A stretch of 64,000 bases of DNA from Tolypeutes matacus. Lineage: Eukaryota; Chordata; Mammalia; Cingulata; Chlamyphoridae. Under the pieces are notes generated by a model, which did not search any database, was not told the origin of the DNA, and saw nothing but the letters and a program-made list of their open reading frames with translations. The DNA is taken from assembly GCA_026826555.1 (NCBI GenBank), contig JAKSZT010053881.1, forward strand, positions 3,151,848 to 3,215,847, given 5' to 3'. The position numbers and the translations under genes are program-made. Every line of letters starts with the position of its first letter. The first letter of the stretch is position 1. Below, in pieces: positions 40,301 to 45,863 of this stretch.

Positions 40301-43300
40301 GCACCATCTGTTGGAGAGACTGTTCTCTTCCCATTGTGTGTACTTACCAGCCTTGCCAAAAATCAATTGGCCATAGATGTGTTGGTCTATTTCTGTATTT
40401 TCCATTCTGTTCCACTGGTCTACGTTTTAGTTTGCCAGGCTGCTATGACAAATAACACACAATGGGTTGGCTTAAACAACAAGCATGTATTAGCTCATGG
40501 TTTTTTTTTTGTTGTTTTTTTTTTTATTTTACCAGGAGGTCCCGGGGATCAAACCCAGGTCCCTCCATATGGCAGACGGACGCCCAACCATTTGAGCCAC
40601 ATCCGCCCCCCAGCTCATGGTTTTTGAGGCTAGAAGTTCAAAATCAAAGCTTTGGCAAGACTATGTTTTGTCCAAACACTAATGTTTTGGTGCTAGCTTG
40701 CCCTAATCCATGGGGTTCCTTGGCTTGCATCTCTTCTGCATGTCACAGGACAGTGTTCTCTCCTCTGTTTCTGCTCTTCCAGCTTCCATTGACTTCCAGC
40801 TTTTTCCTCTGCCCTTCTCTTTTAAGGCCTCTGGAAATCCCAGTTAAAACCCACCCTCATTCAGTTGGGCACATCTTAACTAATAAAAACATCTTCAAGA
40901 TGAGTTCACACCCACAAAAATGTGGATTAAGATTATGTCTGAATTAAGAACATGGAAATATACCTACATAATTCAATCTGCCACATCTGTATGTCTTTCT
41001 TTATATCAATACCATATTGTTTTGATCACAATAGTTTTGTAGTACCATTCGAAATTGGGAAGAGGAGTCCTCCAACTCTGTTCTTTTTCAAAATCGCTTT
41101 GGCTATTTAGGGTCCCTTGGAATTCTATTTAAATTTGAGAATCATCTTTCCCATTTCCACAAAAACATCTTCTGTGATTTTGATAGGGATTGCATTGAAT
41201 TTGTAGGTCACTTGGGGTAATACTGACATCTTAATATTAAGTTTTTCAATCCATGAACATGGGATGTTTTGTCATTTTATTTAAGTCTTTAATTTCCTTC
41301 AGCAGTGTTTTGTAGTTTTCAGTGTAAAGTCTTTTATATTCTCGTTTAAAATTTTCCAAGGTATTTTATTCTTTTAGATGCTATTATAAAGGGAATTGTT
41401 TTCTTAATTTTCTCTTTAGAATGTTCATTGCTAGCATACAGAAACACAATTGGTTTTTGTGTGTTGATCTTGTACACTCCTGTTTTTCTAAGATCATTAG
41501 CTCTAGTAGTTTTCCTGTGGATTCCTTTGGATTTTTATATATAAGATCACGCCATCTGCAAACAGAGTTAGTTTTACTTCTTTCCAATTTGATTACCTTT
41601 ATTCTTTTTCTTGTGAAATAACTCTGGATAGAACTTCTAGTACAACATTGAATAGCAGTGGTGAAAGCAGGGATTCCTGTTTTGTTCCTGATCTTAGGGA
41701 AAGGTTTCTAAGTCATTCACCATTGAATATGATGTTAGTATGAGTTTTTTTTTAATAAATGGCCTTTATCATATTGAGAAAGTTCCCTTCTATTCCTAGG
41801 TTTTTGAGTGTGTTTATCAGGAAAGGGTGCTAAATTTTGTCAAATGCCTTTTCTGCATCAATTGAGGTAACTGTATGTTTTTTTCTCCTTCATTCTATTT
41901 ATGAGGCATATTACATTGACTTTCATATGTTGAACCTTCCTTTCATTACTAGAATAAATCCCATTTGGTTATAATAAATAATCATTTTTGTAGATAGCAG
42001 CATTATTAAAAATAGCCAAAAAGTTGAAACAACCCAATGTCCATCAAGTGATGAATGGATAAATAAAATGTATAGCAATATACTAGAATATTATTTGGCA
42101 ATAAAAAGGAACAAAATACTGAAACACGCTATAATGCAGATGGATCTTGAGAACATTATGCTAAGTGAAATAAGTCAATCAAAAAAACCACAGATTACAT
42201 GATTCCATTTATATGAAGTGTCCAGAAGAGACAGATCCATTGAGACAGAAAATAGATTAGTGGTTGCCTAGTGCTGAGGGGAGATGGGGGAAATTGGAGG
42301 TAACTGACATAGAGTAAGAGAGTGTTTTTTTGGTGGGATGAAAATGCTCTAAAATTGATTGGGGTGATGGGTGCACAACTCTGAATATACTAAAACCATT
42401 GAATTGTAGCCTTCAAATAGGTGAATTCTATGTTATATTAGTTATATCTCAATAGAGCAATTAAAAATAGAATATATAGGTATAAATATAATGTACACAG
42501 GAGCTTAAATTCTAAAAGTATTTACTTTGTTTTGACAACTAAATGAAGTACAACAAATTATGGAAACTTGAGGTAGAAAATAAAAATATATTTCCTATAA
42601 AAAAACATGTTATTTTATGTAAAACTATTTATGAAACATTAAAAGTAGGAGTTAGTTTAATTATTGCTATTTCAAACAAAAATTCAAGTATTTCTATTTC
42701 AAATATACTGATATTTTAATTTCTACAGTTTGAGAAATAATATACCCTTTAAGTTAGAACCATCACTGTTAAATGAAGGCTTAGTGTTGACACCTTACTT
42801 GTTCATATTCTGTCGTTCTATGTAGATGTTCTAAATCTTGTTCGACCCGTTTTAAAGTGTCTAATTCTTTTGTTAATATTTCATTCTGTTTAAAAATCTT
42901 CTTCAAAATGGCTGCAGAAATATTAGCCTGACAAAATATAAGAAGAACTACATGTGCATTTTAAAACACAGCATTAAGCAAAACACTCTAAAATATACTA
43001 CTACTCTCAGCAAAGTATCATTTTTTTCTAGTAACAAAATCATTCTGTTTGCATGTAGCGAGAATAATGCTTGCAAAGTTTATTAATAGTAAATAAGATG
43101 GGAAGCGGCTGTGGCTCAATCAGTGGGGCTCCCGTTTACCATATGGGAGGCCCCGGGTTCGGTTCCCGGGGCCTCCTGGTGAAGGCGGGCCTGCCCGCAC
43201 GGCGTGGTTGGCTGACCCAGCGAGCACAAGCAGCAAGGGGGGGATAAATGAATAAATAAATAAAATCTTTAAAAAAAAAAATAGTGAATAAGATGTGTTA

Positions 43301-45810
43301 CATGGCATATAAAGTACAGTAAAATTAAAATAAACTCTTATCAAGGGCTTAAATCCTCAAAGTATTTCAGGCATTAATTCTAATAAAAGCAACAAAATAT
43401 AATTTACCTTTTGTTCTAATTCAAACTTTTGTATGCTGAAATTTTAAAATAGAGTTTTCTATTCCATATAATACTACAAAAAATAAACATATTTCACTTC
43501 CTACAATATGTTGGTTTTAAATTCACTCTTGAGAAAAACTGGCTTTCTAGTCCAACTCCAGGTAAATCAAGCATCAAGATACAGTTTCAAGCTCAGCCTA
43601 TTACCAGATGCATGTCTGAGATTATCTTTTAGCAAAAGAATGACATGGGAATAAAGAACATTGATAGACTCCCATTTTTGGTATCAAATACCAATATGTG
43701 AAAATACCTACTTAAGATATGAGATCTCAGTTAATGCATTCTGATTATTATATATATTTTCATTTTATTAAATGCTCACAAGTCAAATACTCACATTTTC
43801 AAAATTAATATCTTCAATTGTGCCCTTAAATAATGGCAAAAGTAATTCTATAGAATAGGTTGCCAACTCAGCTTCCTTAAGTGTTGCTTCCAATTCAGTC
43901 TTTTCATTGAAGATGCCTTGCTTCAGGCTAACAACATATAGACAAAATTTAAATTCAATTTGTCACATAAACTAGTAATACAAATACAGCATAACCTGAC
44001 TAAATATTACAGCTCCATAAATAGCTCTGCAACAGATAATAAATCATCACTTAAAATGTATGGTTTATTTTCTATACTTCCATATTTTTTCTATACTTTC
44101 TGTACACATTTTAAAAATGTGAAGATAAGTAAAATAAAGGCCACCAACGTTTCACTGTGCTATGTTTAATACATAATTATCTAATATCCTCTTTCTGGCT
44201 TGTAAAAGGATGTGTGTGAATATGTAAATGTTTGTTTCTTCTTCCCTTCCTTCTCCCCTACTCCAAACACGAAAGATTTGTCTTTCCAGACCTTATTTCC
44301 AAACCTGTTCTTGACTTTTATGGTTCTTCACAAAAATTTCCTCCAGAAGACTGAATAAGCTAAACAAAAGGAAAACAAAAATCTAAAATTCCCAAGATAC
44401 GTAAAATTCCTTCACCTTCATTAATATCATTCAAAACCAAAATGATAACATTTGCCTTCTTGACTATGTTCTGGCTAGATCCCATGGTGAATTATTTTAA
44501 GATTCATATTTTTTTCATTCCGAAATCAGGATGCTTCTTACAGTCCTTTTTAGCCAGGAGGCAGTCTTGACCTGCCACTGCCTGTGTATGACCAAAATCC
44601 AAAAGAATGGGTGTCTGATGCTTTGAAGAATATCCCAGAGGTAAGGATACAGCATTTTTTATGCCCTAGGATCAAAGTGTCATGGGGAAGGAATGAGGGT
44701 ATCTGCGAAGTAGAATGTTTAGCAACTTTCCAGAAGCAGGACTCCAAAGTAAGCTTGCTAGACATAATTAAGAGCCCAGCATCAATAAACTTTTCTTCAT
44801 TTAAAGATGCTTCTAAGAAACACTGTACTGCCAAATGCTACTAATGACAAGGACAACTCTGGGTCAAAAAGTGTCTCAGAAGAATTAGACTTTGAATATA
44901 AAGAAACTTGGGGAATATCTTAATTAACTTATTTCAATTACATTTTACTTTTATGTAAATACAGAGCTATTTGGATTAAAAATCTATGTCTAATTAAGTT
45001 ACAAGAAGTTTTTTCAACATATAAAATTTCTAGGGATAAAAAAGTGTCATGTCATTGTTTAATTGACAGCTTTTTTCCTTCTTTATGGAACCTCACCATC
45101 TATTGAGCACCACTGGCTGAATATAATGGACCGAGAAAGATGCTGGCTACCAATGACACCTGTCCATTATTAAAAACCATGGGCAGAAAGTCTAGAATGA
45201 TTAACATGACAAAATATCATTTTCATTTATAACTAAGTAAGTAGTAACTAAATAGACTAGAAGCTGGTCAATATTATTCATAGTGACAATAACTGTTTTA
45301 GGATGGCCATTTTGGTGGTCAATGATATATATAATTTTGGTGGTCAATGATCTATATAAATAACAAGTGCATTCCCCACTTGTTATGGCAGGCATTTCTT
45401 ATATAATACTATACCAAATGACAGAATAGTACTCATTAACTGCATTTCTGATACTCCACAGTATTTATATTTTCATTTATCTTAGTTTAAATCTTTACAA
45501 ATTCTTAAGGTTAAATTTTTAATTACTTTCACTAAAACTCAAAAAAAAAGTTTGCAATCAGTTTAAATAAATATATGAATACCAGATTTGAAGAAAATAT
45601 TCCTGAAAAACTGCAGTATTTGATTCAAGTAATTTTATTATGGAAAAACATGAAATCTGAAATCAGAAAATTAGATTTTCCTTGCTACTGATGACATTAC
45701 CTGCTGAGATGACTTTCACTTGCATGCTGTGGGAGATGTTCTTTCTCTGAGCCACTTTTAAGATGGGAAAACACTTCTGAATGACCTCCATCATTTGTAG
45801 GCTTCTCCAT
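4216..45810 (-). CDS. ODF2L: ODF2L (BCAP) coding region, 16 coding exons, 643 codons
   Basis: Joining sixteen GT-AG-bordered exons on the minus strand (45810-45701, 43927-43795, 42927-42799, 35069-35010, 34880-34809, 33842-33726, 29432-29247, 25637-25528, 24285-24150, 14370-14260, 13088-12984, 10762-10604, 9198-9113, 9028-8866, 6532-6407, 4344-4216) gives 1932 nt, an open frame of 643 residues plus TAA. The translation follows human ODF2L, as I remember it, from the N-terminus ([12 protein letters not shown]) to the C-terminus ([10 protein letters not shown]), and the length is close to the roughly 640-residue human protein. It is rich in Glu, Lys, Leu and Gln with heptad-like spacing throughout and has no signal peptide or membrane segment, as expected for a coiled-coil scaffold. 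From family knowledge, ODF2L/BCAP is a paralogue of ODF2/cenexin found at centrioles, centriolar satellites and basal bodies, with isoforms that affect ciliogenesis. No frameshift or internal stop was seen. Confidence 0.95.
4345..6406 (-). other. ODF2L: ODF2L intron between coding exons 15 and 16
   Basis: AT-rich intron. Around 5390-5450 a T-rich run is followed by AAAAGATACTTAGATTACATAA, resembling the antisense L1 3' ends seen at 33.2 and 56.6 kb. A direct repeat of GAAGGATAATTC occurs at about 6184-6220. Nothing else recognised. Confidence 0.6.
6407..6532 (-). CDS. ODF2L: ODF2L coding exon 15
   Basis: 126 nt (residues 560-601, [20 protein letters not shown] onward, ending LVCKLNS), phase 0 at both ends. 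Acceptor AATTACAG, donor AGT|gtaagt. It contains the MSSRE motif and continues the coiled coil. Confidence 0.94.
6533..8865 (-). other. ODF2L: ODF2L intron between coding exons 14 and 15
   Basis: Contains a poly(A) tract at about 6963-6979, an old repeat fragment at 7820-8020, an antisense MIR at 8030-8150 and an L2-like or MIR-like stretch at 8200-8460 ending in a typical GTGCCTGGCACACAG block. No gene. Confidence 0.55.
8030..8150 (-). repeat. MIR SINE, antisense to the plus strand
   Basis: Reads TTTTAACAATTAAAAAACTAAAGC, then AGAGAAGGAATGACTTGGCC, the reversed MIR core (a variant of ACAGATGAGGAAACTGAGGC). Degenerate. Confidence 0.55.
8866..9028 (-). CDS. ODF2L: ODF2L coding exon 14
   Basis: 163 nt. 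It completes Gln505 and encodes residues 506-559 ([20 protein letters not shown] onward, ending ALEEGRQK). This is the best conserved block, nearly identical to the human sequence I remember. Donor AAG|gtacag. The upstream acceptor AG follows an A-rich stretch with a poor pyrimidine tract, but the 84-nt intron leaves little alternative. Confidence 0.95.
9113..9198 (-). CDS. ODF2L: ODF2L coding exon 13
   Basis: 86 nt (residues 477-504 plus two bases of codon 505; [20 protein letters not shown] onward). The donor CA|gtaagt gives a phase 2 intron of only 84 nt to exon 14. Acceptor TTCTCTTCTAG. Confidence 0.94.
9199..10603 (-). other. ODF2L: ODF2L intron between coding exons 12 and 13
   Basis: Holds an old repeat fragment around 9955-10060 (ATTCATTCAACAAATATTCA type), a tRNA-like SINE at 10185-10265 and a TA/TATG microsatellite at 10266-10312. 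No gene. Confidence 0.55.
10185..10265 (+). repeat. short tRNA-derived SINE (DAS-related head)
   Basis: A tRNA-like head with an A-box (GTAGCTCAAGTGGTTGAGC) and B-box (GGGTTTGATCCCTGG) of an RNA polymerase III promoter, followed at once by an A/T-rich tail. The downstream tRNA half does not fold as an intact tRNA. Confidence 0.75.
10604..10762 (-). CDS. ODF2L: ODF2L coding exon 12
   Basis: 159 nt (residues 424-476, [20 protein letters not shown] onward, ending TIRELQGQ), phase 0 at both ends. It opens with an in-frame Met, so a transcript starting nearby could give an N-terminally shorter protein. Base composition differs from the other exons: several CpGs (CGCG, GCGGCC, CTCGAG) in an AT-rich gene. 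The donor CAG|gtgtcc is weak. The sequence QTIRELQGQ is very close to human. Confidence 0.95.
10763..12983 (-). other. ODF2L: ODF2L intron between coding exons 11 and 12
   Basis: Contains the DAS SINE at 11196-11394. The rest (11410-12983) has several short overlapping ORFs around 12.06-12.4 kb with no consistent frame and no recognised family. I take these as chance. Confidence 0.55.
11196..11394 (+). repeat. DAS SINE with 15-bp TSD
   Basis: Starts GGGAAGCGGCTGTGGCTCAA with A- and B-boxes, has the GC-rich body CCCGCCCGCACGGCG and the AGCAAGGGGGGGATAAATGA motif, and ends in an AATAAA-type tail. A perfect 15-bp duplication (AAATTGGAGAATTCA) flanks it at 11181-11195 and 11395-11409. The near-consensus body suggests a young insertion. 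Confidence 0.95.
12984..13088 (-). CDS. ODF2L: ODF2L coding exon 11
   Basis: 105 nt (residues 389-423, [20 protein letters not shown] onward, ending a Lys/Asn-rich run), phase 0 at both ends. Acceptor TTATTTTCAG, donor AAG|gtaagc. Confidence 0.93.
14260..14370 (-). CDS. ODF2L: ODF2L coding exon 10
   Basis: 111 nt (residues 352-388, [20 protein letters not shown] onward, ending VYKTQ), phase 0 at both ends. Acceptor CTTGATAG, donor CAG|gtgacc. It follows the largest intron between coding exons, 9.8 kb. Confidence 0.93.
14580..14763 (-). repeat. DAS SINE, minus strand, 15-bp TSD
   Basis: Reverse-oriented DAS element: a poly(T) start, then ATTTATCCCCCCC, the GC-rich body and the head ending GATTGAGCCACAGCCGCCTC. 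A perfect duplication GAACATATATTTCTT lies at 14565-14579 and 14764-14778. It is in the sense orientation of ODF2L. Confidence 0.93.
15047..15131 (+). repeat. short tRNA-derived SINE with 9-bp TSD
   Basis: Head-only SINE (GTGTAGCTCAGTGGTTGAAT and a B-box GGGTTCAATCCCTGG) with a short A tail. GTATAAAGT is duplicated at 15038-15046 and 15132-15140. Confidence 0.8.
15740..16500 (+). repeat. ancient interspersed repeat, probably old LINE-derived
   Basis: Contains the recurring blocks GAACAAAACAATTTCCTTCT, AGAGCTTACATCC, GGAAGAGCGTTCC and TTTTGAACAGATAAGTGACATG that I recall from a widespread old mammalian repeat. Both strands are open for 80-108 codons by chance. The exact family name is not certain. 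Confidence 0.4.
16570..16930 (+). repeat. degenerate L1 ORF2 3' fragment
   Basis: The order 'tttgaccataaaattgtact' then 'tctggaaatttatcctaaga' corresponds to the end of L1 ORF2. It is interrupted by many changes. Confidence 0.4.
17165..17266 (+). repeat. short tRNA-derived SINE with 11-bp TSD
   Basis: tRNA-like head with A-box (GTAGCTCAGTGGTTGATCA) and B-box (GGGTTCAATCCCTGG), then a CAAA-rich tail. ACATGTTTCTG flanks it at 17154-17164 and 17267-17277. Confidence 0.85.
18330..18500 (+). repeat. MIR SINE
   Basis: Core GTGATTTTGTGCAAGTTACT followed by TAACCTCTCTGAGCTTCA is diagnostic of MIR, with the trailing AAAGTGCTTTCTATACTAAA. Confidence 0.7.
19247..19489 (+). repeat. 5'-truncated L1, 3' UTR only, 12-bp TSD
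   Basis: Ends in the L1-type 3' block (CATATGGGAATCCCTATATT, TTTTGTGTAACATTTATGTA, then AATAAA and poly(A)). AGTCTGGGGAGA is duplicated at 19235-19246 and 19490-19501, defining a 243-bp insertion that keeps only the 3' UTR. Confidence 0.8.
19689..19786. repeat. A-rich (CAA/CAAA) tract flanked by a 15-bp TSD, no element body
   Basis: The 15-bp duplication AAAGATGCAACATAA lies at 19689-19703 and 19772-19786. Only a 68-bp A-rich tract with CAA and CAAA units lies between. It looks like a retroposed tail without body. Confidence 0.7.
20010..20500 (+). repeat. degenerate L1 or half-L1 ORF1 region
   Basis: The order of blocks (TTTTCCAGAACTGAAACCCA, then GATATTCTCAACAGCAACTC, GAAGACAATGGAGC and CTTCAAAGTGCTGA) matches the ORF1 end of old L1 or HAL1 copies as I recall them. 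No open frame remains. Confidence 0.4.
21480..22010 (+). repeat. degenerate L1 ORF2 3' end
   Basis: Contains the L1 order GAGTAATTCCATATCTTGGA, then TCAGAGCATTATTTATAAAT, a 24-bp A run (about 21710-21732) and GAATGTCCACCAACAAAGGA, then GTGAAAAAAGCAAGATATAT. An A-run interrupts it. Confidence 0.45.
23705..23818 (+). repeat. short tRNA-derived SINE
   Basis: Head ATATGGCTCAAGCAGTTGAG with a degraded B-box (GGGATCAGTCCCCGG), then an A-rich tail. The next SINE follows directly in its tail. Confidence 0.75.
23829..23931 (+). repeat. short tRNA-derived SINE, adjacent copy
   Basis: Head GGGAAGCTGATGTGGTTCAG and B-box GGGTTCAAGCCCTGG, then poly(A) and an AT/AC microsatellite (to about 23965). It seems to have landed in or beside the tail of the preceding copy. 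Confidence 0.78.
24150..24285 (-). CDS. ODF2L: ODF2L coding exon 9
   Basis: 136 nt. It completes Lys306 and encodes residues 307-351 ([20 protein letters not shown] onward, ending ENTKLK). Starting one base into the exon is the only way to keep the frame, and it agrees with the phase 2 end of exon 8. The donor AAG|gtacta is moderate. This was one of the exons that first identified the gene. Confidence 0.95.
24286..25527 (-). other. ODF2L: ODF2L intron between coding exons 8 and 9
   Basis: Apart from the SINE at 24834-24921 the intron is AT-rich with no recognised repeat or gene. Confidence 0.6.
24834..24921 (+). repeat. short tRNA-derived SINE with 13-bp TSD
   Basis: Head GGGGTAGTTCAGTGGTTGAG, B-box GGGTTCAATCCCCGG, poly(A). 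AAAGCAAATTATA is duplicated at 24821-24833 and 24922-24934. Confidence 0.85.
25528..25637 (-). CDS. ODF2L: ODF2L coding exon 8
   Basis: 110 nt (residues 270-305 plus two bases of codon 306; [20 protein letters not shown] onward). The donor AA|gtaaga gives a phase 2 intron and the acceptor is TTTTTTAG. The match to the human protein is nearly complete in this stretch. Confidence 0.94.
25808..25999 (+). repeat. DAS SINE with 13-bp TSD
   Basis: Full head, GC-rich body and AATAAA-rich tail. AAAGTAAAGTTTA lies at 25795-25807 and 26000-26012. Confidence 0.93.
26270..26500 (+). repeat. L2-like ancient repeat
   Basis: Ends with GGGCCTCAAACAGTGCCTGG, then ACACAGCAGGCAATAAATTA, typical of the L2 3' end. 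A short ORF over it is by chance. Confidence 0.45.
27222..27406 (+). repeat. DAS SINE with 16-bp TSD
   Basis: Near-consensus DAS element. The perfect duplication AAAATCTCCATTTGTT lies at 27206-27221 and 27407-27422. Confidence 0.94.
28165..28270 (-). repeat. MIR SINE, antisense
   Basis: TTATAGATATGGAAACTGAA, then GCTTAGAGAGGTTAAGTAAC and TTACTCAAAGTCACA form the reversed MIR core. Confidence 0.7.
28767..28866. repeat. possible hAT (MER1-like) remnant
   Basis: Begins CAGTGTTTCCCAAACT and ends near GTGTGGGAAACTCT, a rough inverted pair as in hAT-type MER elements. No clean 8-bp TSD. Confidence 0.35.
29247..29432 (-). CDS. ODF2L: ODF2L coding exon 7
   Basis: 186 nt, the longest coding exon (residues 208-269, [20 protein letters not shown] onward, ending SQIRDQ), phase 0 at both ends. 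Donor CAG|gtaagt is near consensus. Two overlapping AGs lie at the acceptor; the upstream one (AG at 29433-29434) keeps the frame. Very Lys-rich coiled coil. Confidence 0.94.
29633..30029 (+). repeat. dimeric DAS-type SINE with 11-bp TSD
   Basis: Two tRNA-like heads in tandem. Monomer 1 starts GGGAAGTGGATGTGGCTCAA and ends near 29825. Monomer 2 starts about 29830 with GGGAGCTGAGGTGACTCAAG. Each has its own A- and B-box-like motifs and an ACA/AGA-rich body. AAAATATATAA flanks the pair at 29617-29627 and 30030-30040, so it inserted as one unit. Confidence 0.85.
33190..33445 (-). repeat. antisense L1 3'-end fragment
   Basis: A T-rich start, then AGATGTTCAGATTACATAAA, TGTTACATAAAAAATATAGG, GGATTCCCCTATGCCCTG and CTCCCATTAACAACATCCTT, the reverse of an L1 3' UTR (compare 56530-56960). 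Confidence 0.6.
33726..33842 (-). CDS. ODF2L: ODF2L coding exon 6
   Basis: 117 nt (residues 169-207, starting [20 protein letters not shown]), phase 0 at both ends. The acceptor is strong (TTCTGTTATAG). The donor is AAG|gttgta, which departs from GTRAGT. I fixed this border because the next exon resumes in phase 0 with Ser-Leu-Glu as in the human protein, and because reading on past the donor leaves the homology. Confidence 0.9.
33843..34808 (-). other. ODF2L: ODF2L intron between coding exons 5 and 6
   Basis: 966 nt. The DAS SINE at 34304-34489 is the only recognised feature. Confidence 0.7.
34304..34489 (+). repeat. DAS SINE with 14-bp TSD
   Basis: Near-consensus element. AAAATGTTTCAACA is duplicated at 34290-34303 and 34490-34503. 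Confidence 0.94.
34809..34880 (-). CDS. ODF2L: ODF2L coding exon 5
   Basis: 72 nt (residues 145-168, [20 protein letters not shown] onward), phase 0 at both ends, with acceptor CTAAAG and donor AAG|gtaagc. Only 129 nt of intron separate it from exon 4. Confidence 0.92.
35010..35069 (-). CDS. ODF2L: ODF2L coding exon 4
   Basis: 60 nt (residues 125-144, [20 protein letters not shown]), phase 0 at both ends. It has a strong pyrimidine tract before the acceptor and donor ACT|gtaagt. It is too short to stand out as an ORF and was found by tracing splice sites between its neighbours. The C-terminal half aligns closely with the human protein. Confidence 0.9.
35860..38209 (+). mobile_element. LINE-1 with ORF2 EN-RT fragment, internally deleted, 12-bp TSD
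   Basis: Reads as L1 ORF2 from the start of the endonuclease domain: QETHL near 35955, GDFNTPL near 36260 and SDHN near 36511. The reverse transcriptase follows with [13 protein letters not shown] near 37237, [14 protein letters not shown] near 37795 and FADD near 37928. The frame shifts near 36100 and 37770 and stops near 36475, so the copy is dead. ORF2 breaks off after LTKEVQDL (38164). Within ten bases it continues as the L1 3' terminus (TTATTAAATGTACAAAATAAAG) and poly(A). The TSD AGTGACTTTTCA lies at 35848-35859 and 38210-38221. Cysteine-rich C-terminus and nearly all the 3' UTR are missing. Confidence 0.93.
38282..38387 (-). repeat. short tRNA-derived SINE, minus strand, 10-bp TSD
   Basis: The reverse of the head: a GTTT tail, then GGGGATTGAACCCAGG (B-box) and CATTTGAGCCACATCC (A-box). 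GGTAATTTTT lies at 38272-38281 and 38388-38397. It is in the sense orientation of ODF2L. Confidence 0.85.
40422..40986. repeat. old interspersed repeat inserted in the antisense L1
   Basis: L1 sequence stops at CCACTGGTCTA and resumes at CTGTATGTCTTTCTTTATAT. Between lie GTTTGCCAGGCTGCTATGAC and related blocks of a common mammalian repeat whose name I am not sure of. It carries a DAS SINE. No clear TSD. Confidence 0.5.
40506..40611 (-). repeat. short tRNA-derived SINE, minus strand, 14-bp TSD
   Basis: GGGGATCAAACCCAGG and CATTTGAGCCACATCC are the reversed B- and A-boxes. AGCTCATGGTTTTT lies at 40492-40505 and 40612-40625. It is the innermost layer of the nest. Confidence 0.88.
42799..42927 (-). 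CDS. ODF2L: ODF2L coding exon 3
   Basis: 129 nt (43 codons, residues 82-124), phase 0 at both ends, so it can be skipped without a frameshift. The peptide starts [20 protein letters not shown] and matches human ODF2L with several substitutions. Acceptor TTTTGTCAG, donor CAA|gtaagg. Confidence 0.92.
42928..43794 (-). other. ODF2L: ODF2L intron between coding exons 2 and 3
   Basis: 867 nt. It holds a DAS SINE (43100-43279) and a 28-nt exon-like sequence with splice signals (43408-43435). Confidence 0.7.
43100..43279 (+). repeat. DAS SINE with 15-bp TSD (one mismatch)
   Basis: Near-consensus element. AATAGTAAATAAGAT at 43085-43099 and AATAGTGAATAAGAT at 43280-43294 differ at one base. Confidence 0.92.
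43795..43927 (-). CDS. ODF2L: ODF2L coding exon 2
   Basis: 133 nt. It completes Ser37 and encodes residues 38-81 ([20 protein letters not shown] onward, ending INFEN). Acceptor TTAG and donor AAT|gtgagt are both strong. It ends in phase 0. The N-terminal coiled coil begins here with regularly spaced Leu and Glu. Confidence 0.94.
43928..45700 (-). other. ODF2L: ODF2L intron between coding exons 1 and 2
   Basis: 1.77 kb, AT-rich, with no clear repeat. A plus-strand segment around 44558-44640 looks like an exon (pyrimidine-AG before, GTAAGG after). A 20-bp-scale tandem duplication lies at about 45312-45356. Confidence 0.6.
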
Positions 45811-45863
45811 AAATTCAGAATGTGGATTTATAGGTGGCTTCCACAACGATGTCTTCACATAAG
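45701..45863 (-). CDS. ODF2L: ODF2L coding exon 1 with 53 nt of 5' UTR
   Basis: The acceptor AG lies at 45864-45865 behind a T-rich tract, and the donor is CAG|gtaatg below 45701. The first 53 nt are untranslated. The start codon is at 45808-45810 and the exon encodes residues 1-36 plus two bases of codon 37 (phase 2). I chose this ATG because the peptide [18 protein letters not shown] aligns with the human N-terminus. Its context is weak at -3 (T) but has G at +4. A minimal start-stop uORF (ATG followed at once by TGA) lies at 45855-45860. Confidence 0.92.

Larger units (their letters stand above)
39183..41995 (-). mobile_element. antisense L1 inserted in the plus-strand L1, 12-bp TSD
   Basis: The minus strand reads as L1 ORF2 (including pieces near 39300-39485 and 39791-40030) from the RT to the C-terminus. 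It starts at a T-run at 39183 and is 5' truncated at 41995. The TSD AGCAGCATTATT lies at 39171-39182 and 41996-42007. It is broken by frameshifts and by another repeat at 40422-40986. Confidence 0.82.
39060..42475 (+). mobile_element. old L1 3' fragment (plus), split by a nested insertion
   Basis: 39060-39182 and 41996-42475 together read as one L1 ORF2 end and 3' UTR (CCCAGCAATTCTACTCCTAG, then GCAGCATTATTAAAAATAGC, GTGATGAATGGATAAATAAA and ATGGATCTTGAGAACATTAT), broken by the antisense L1 at 39183-41995. The interrupting element is flanked by AGCAGCATTATT on both sides. Confidence 0.8.
35070..42798 (-). other. ODF2L: ODF2L intron between coding exons 3 and 4
   Basis: 7.7 kb, mostly retroelement: the internally deleted L1 (35860-38209), a SINE (38282-38387) and the nested L1 complex (39060-42475). 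38400-39050 and 42480-42798 are AT-rich without recognised content. Confidence 0.7.
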
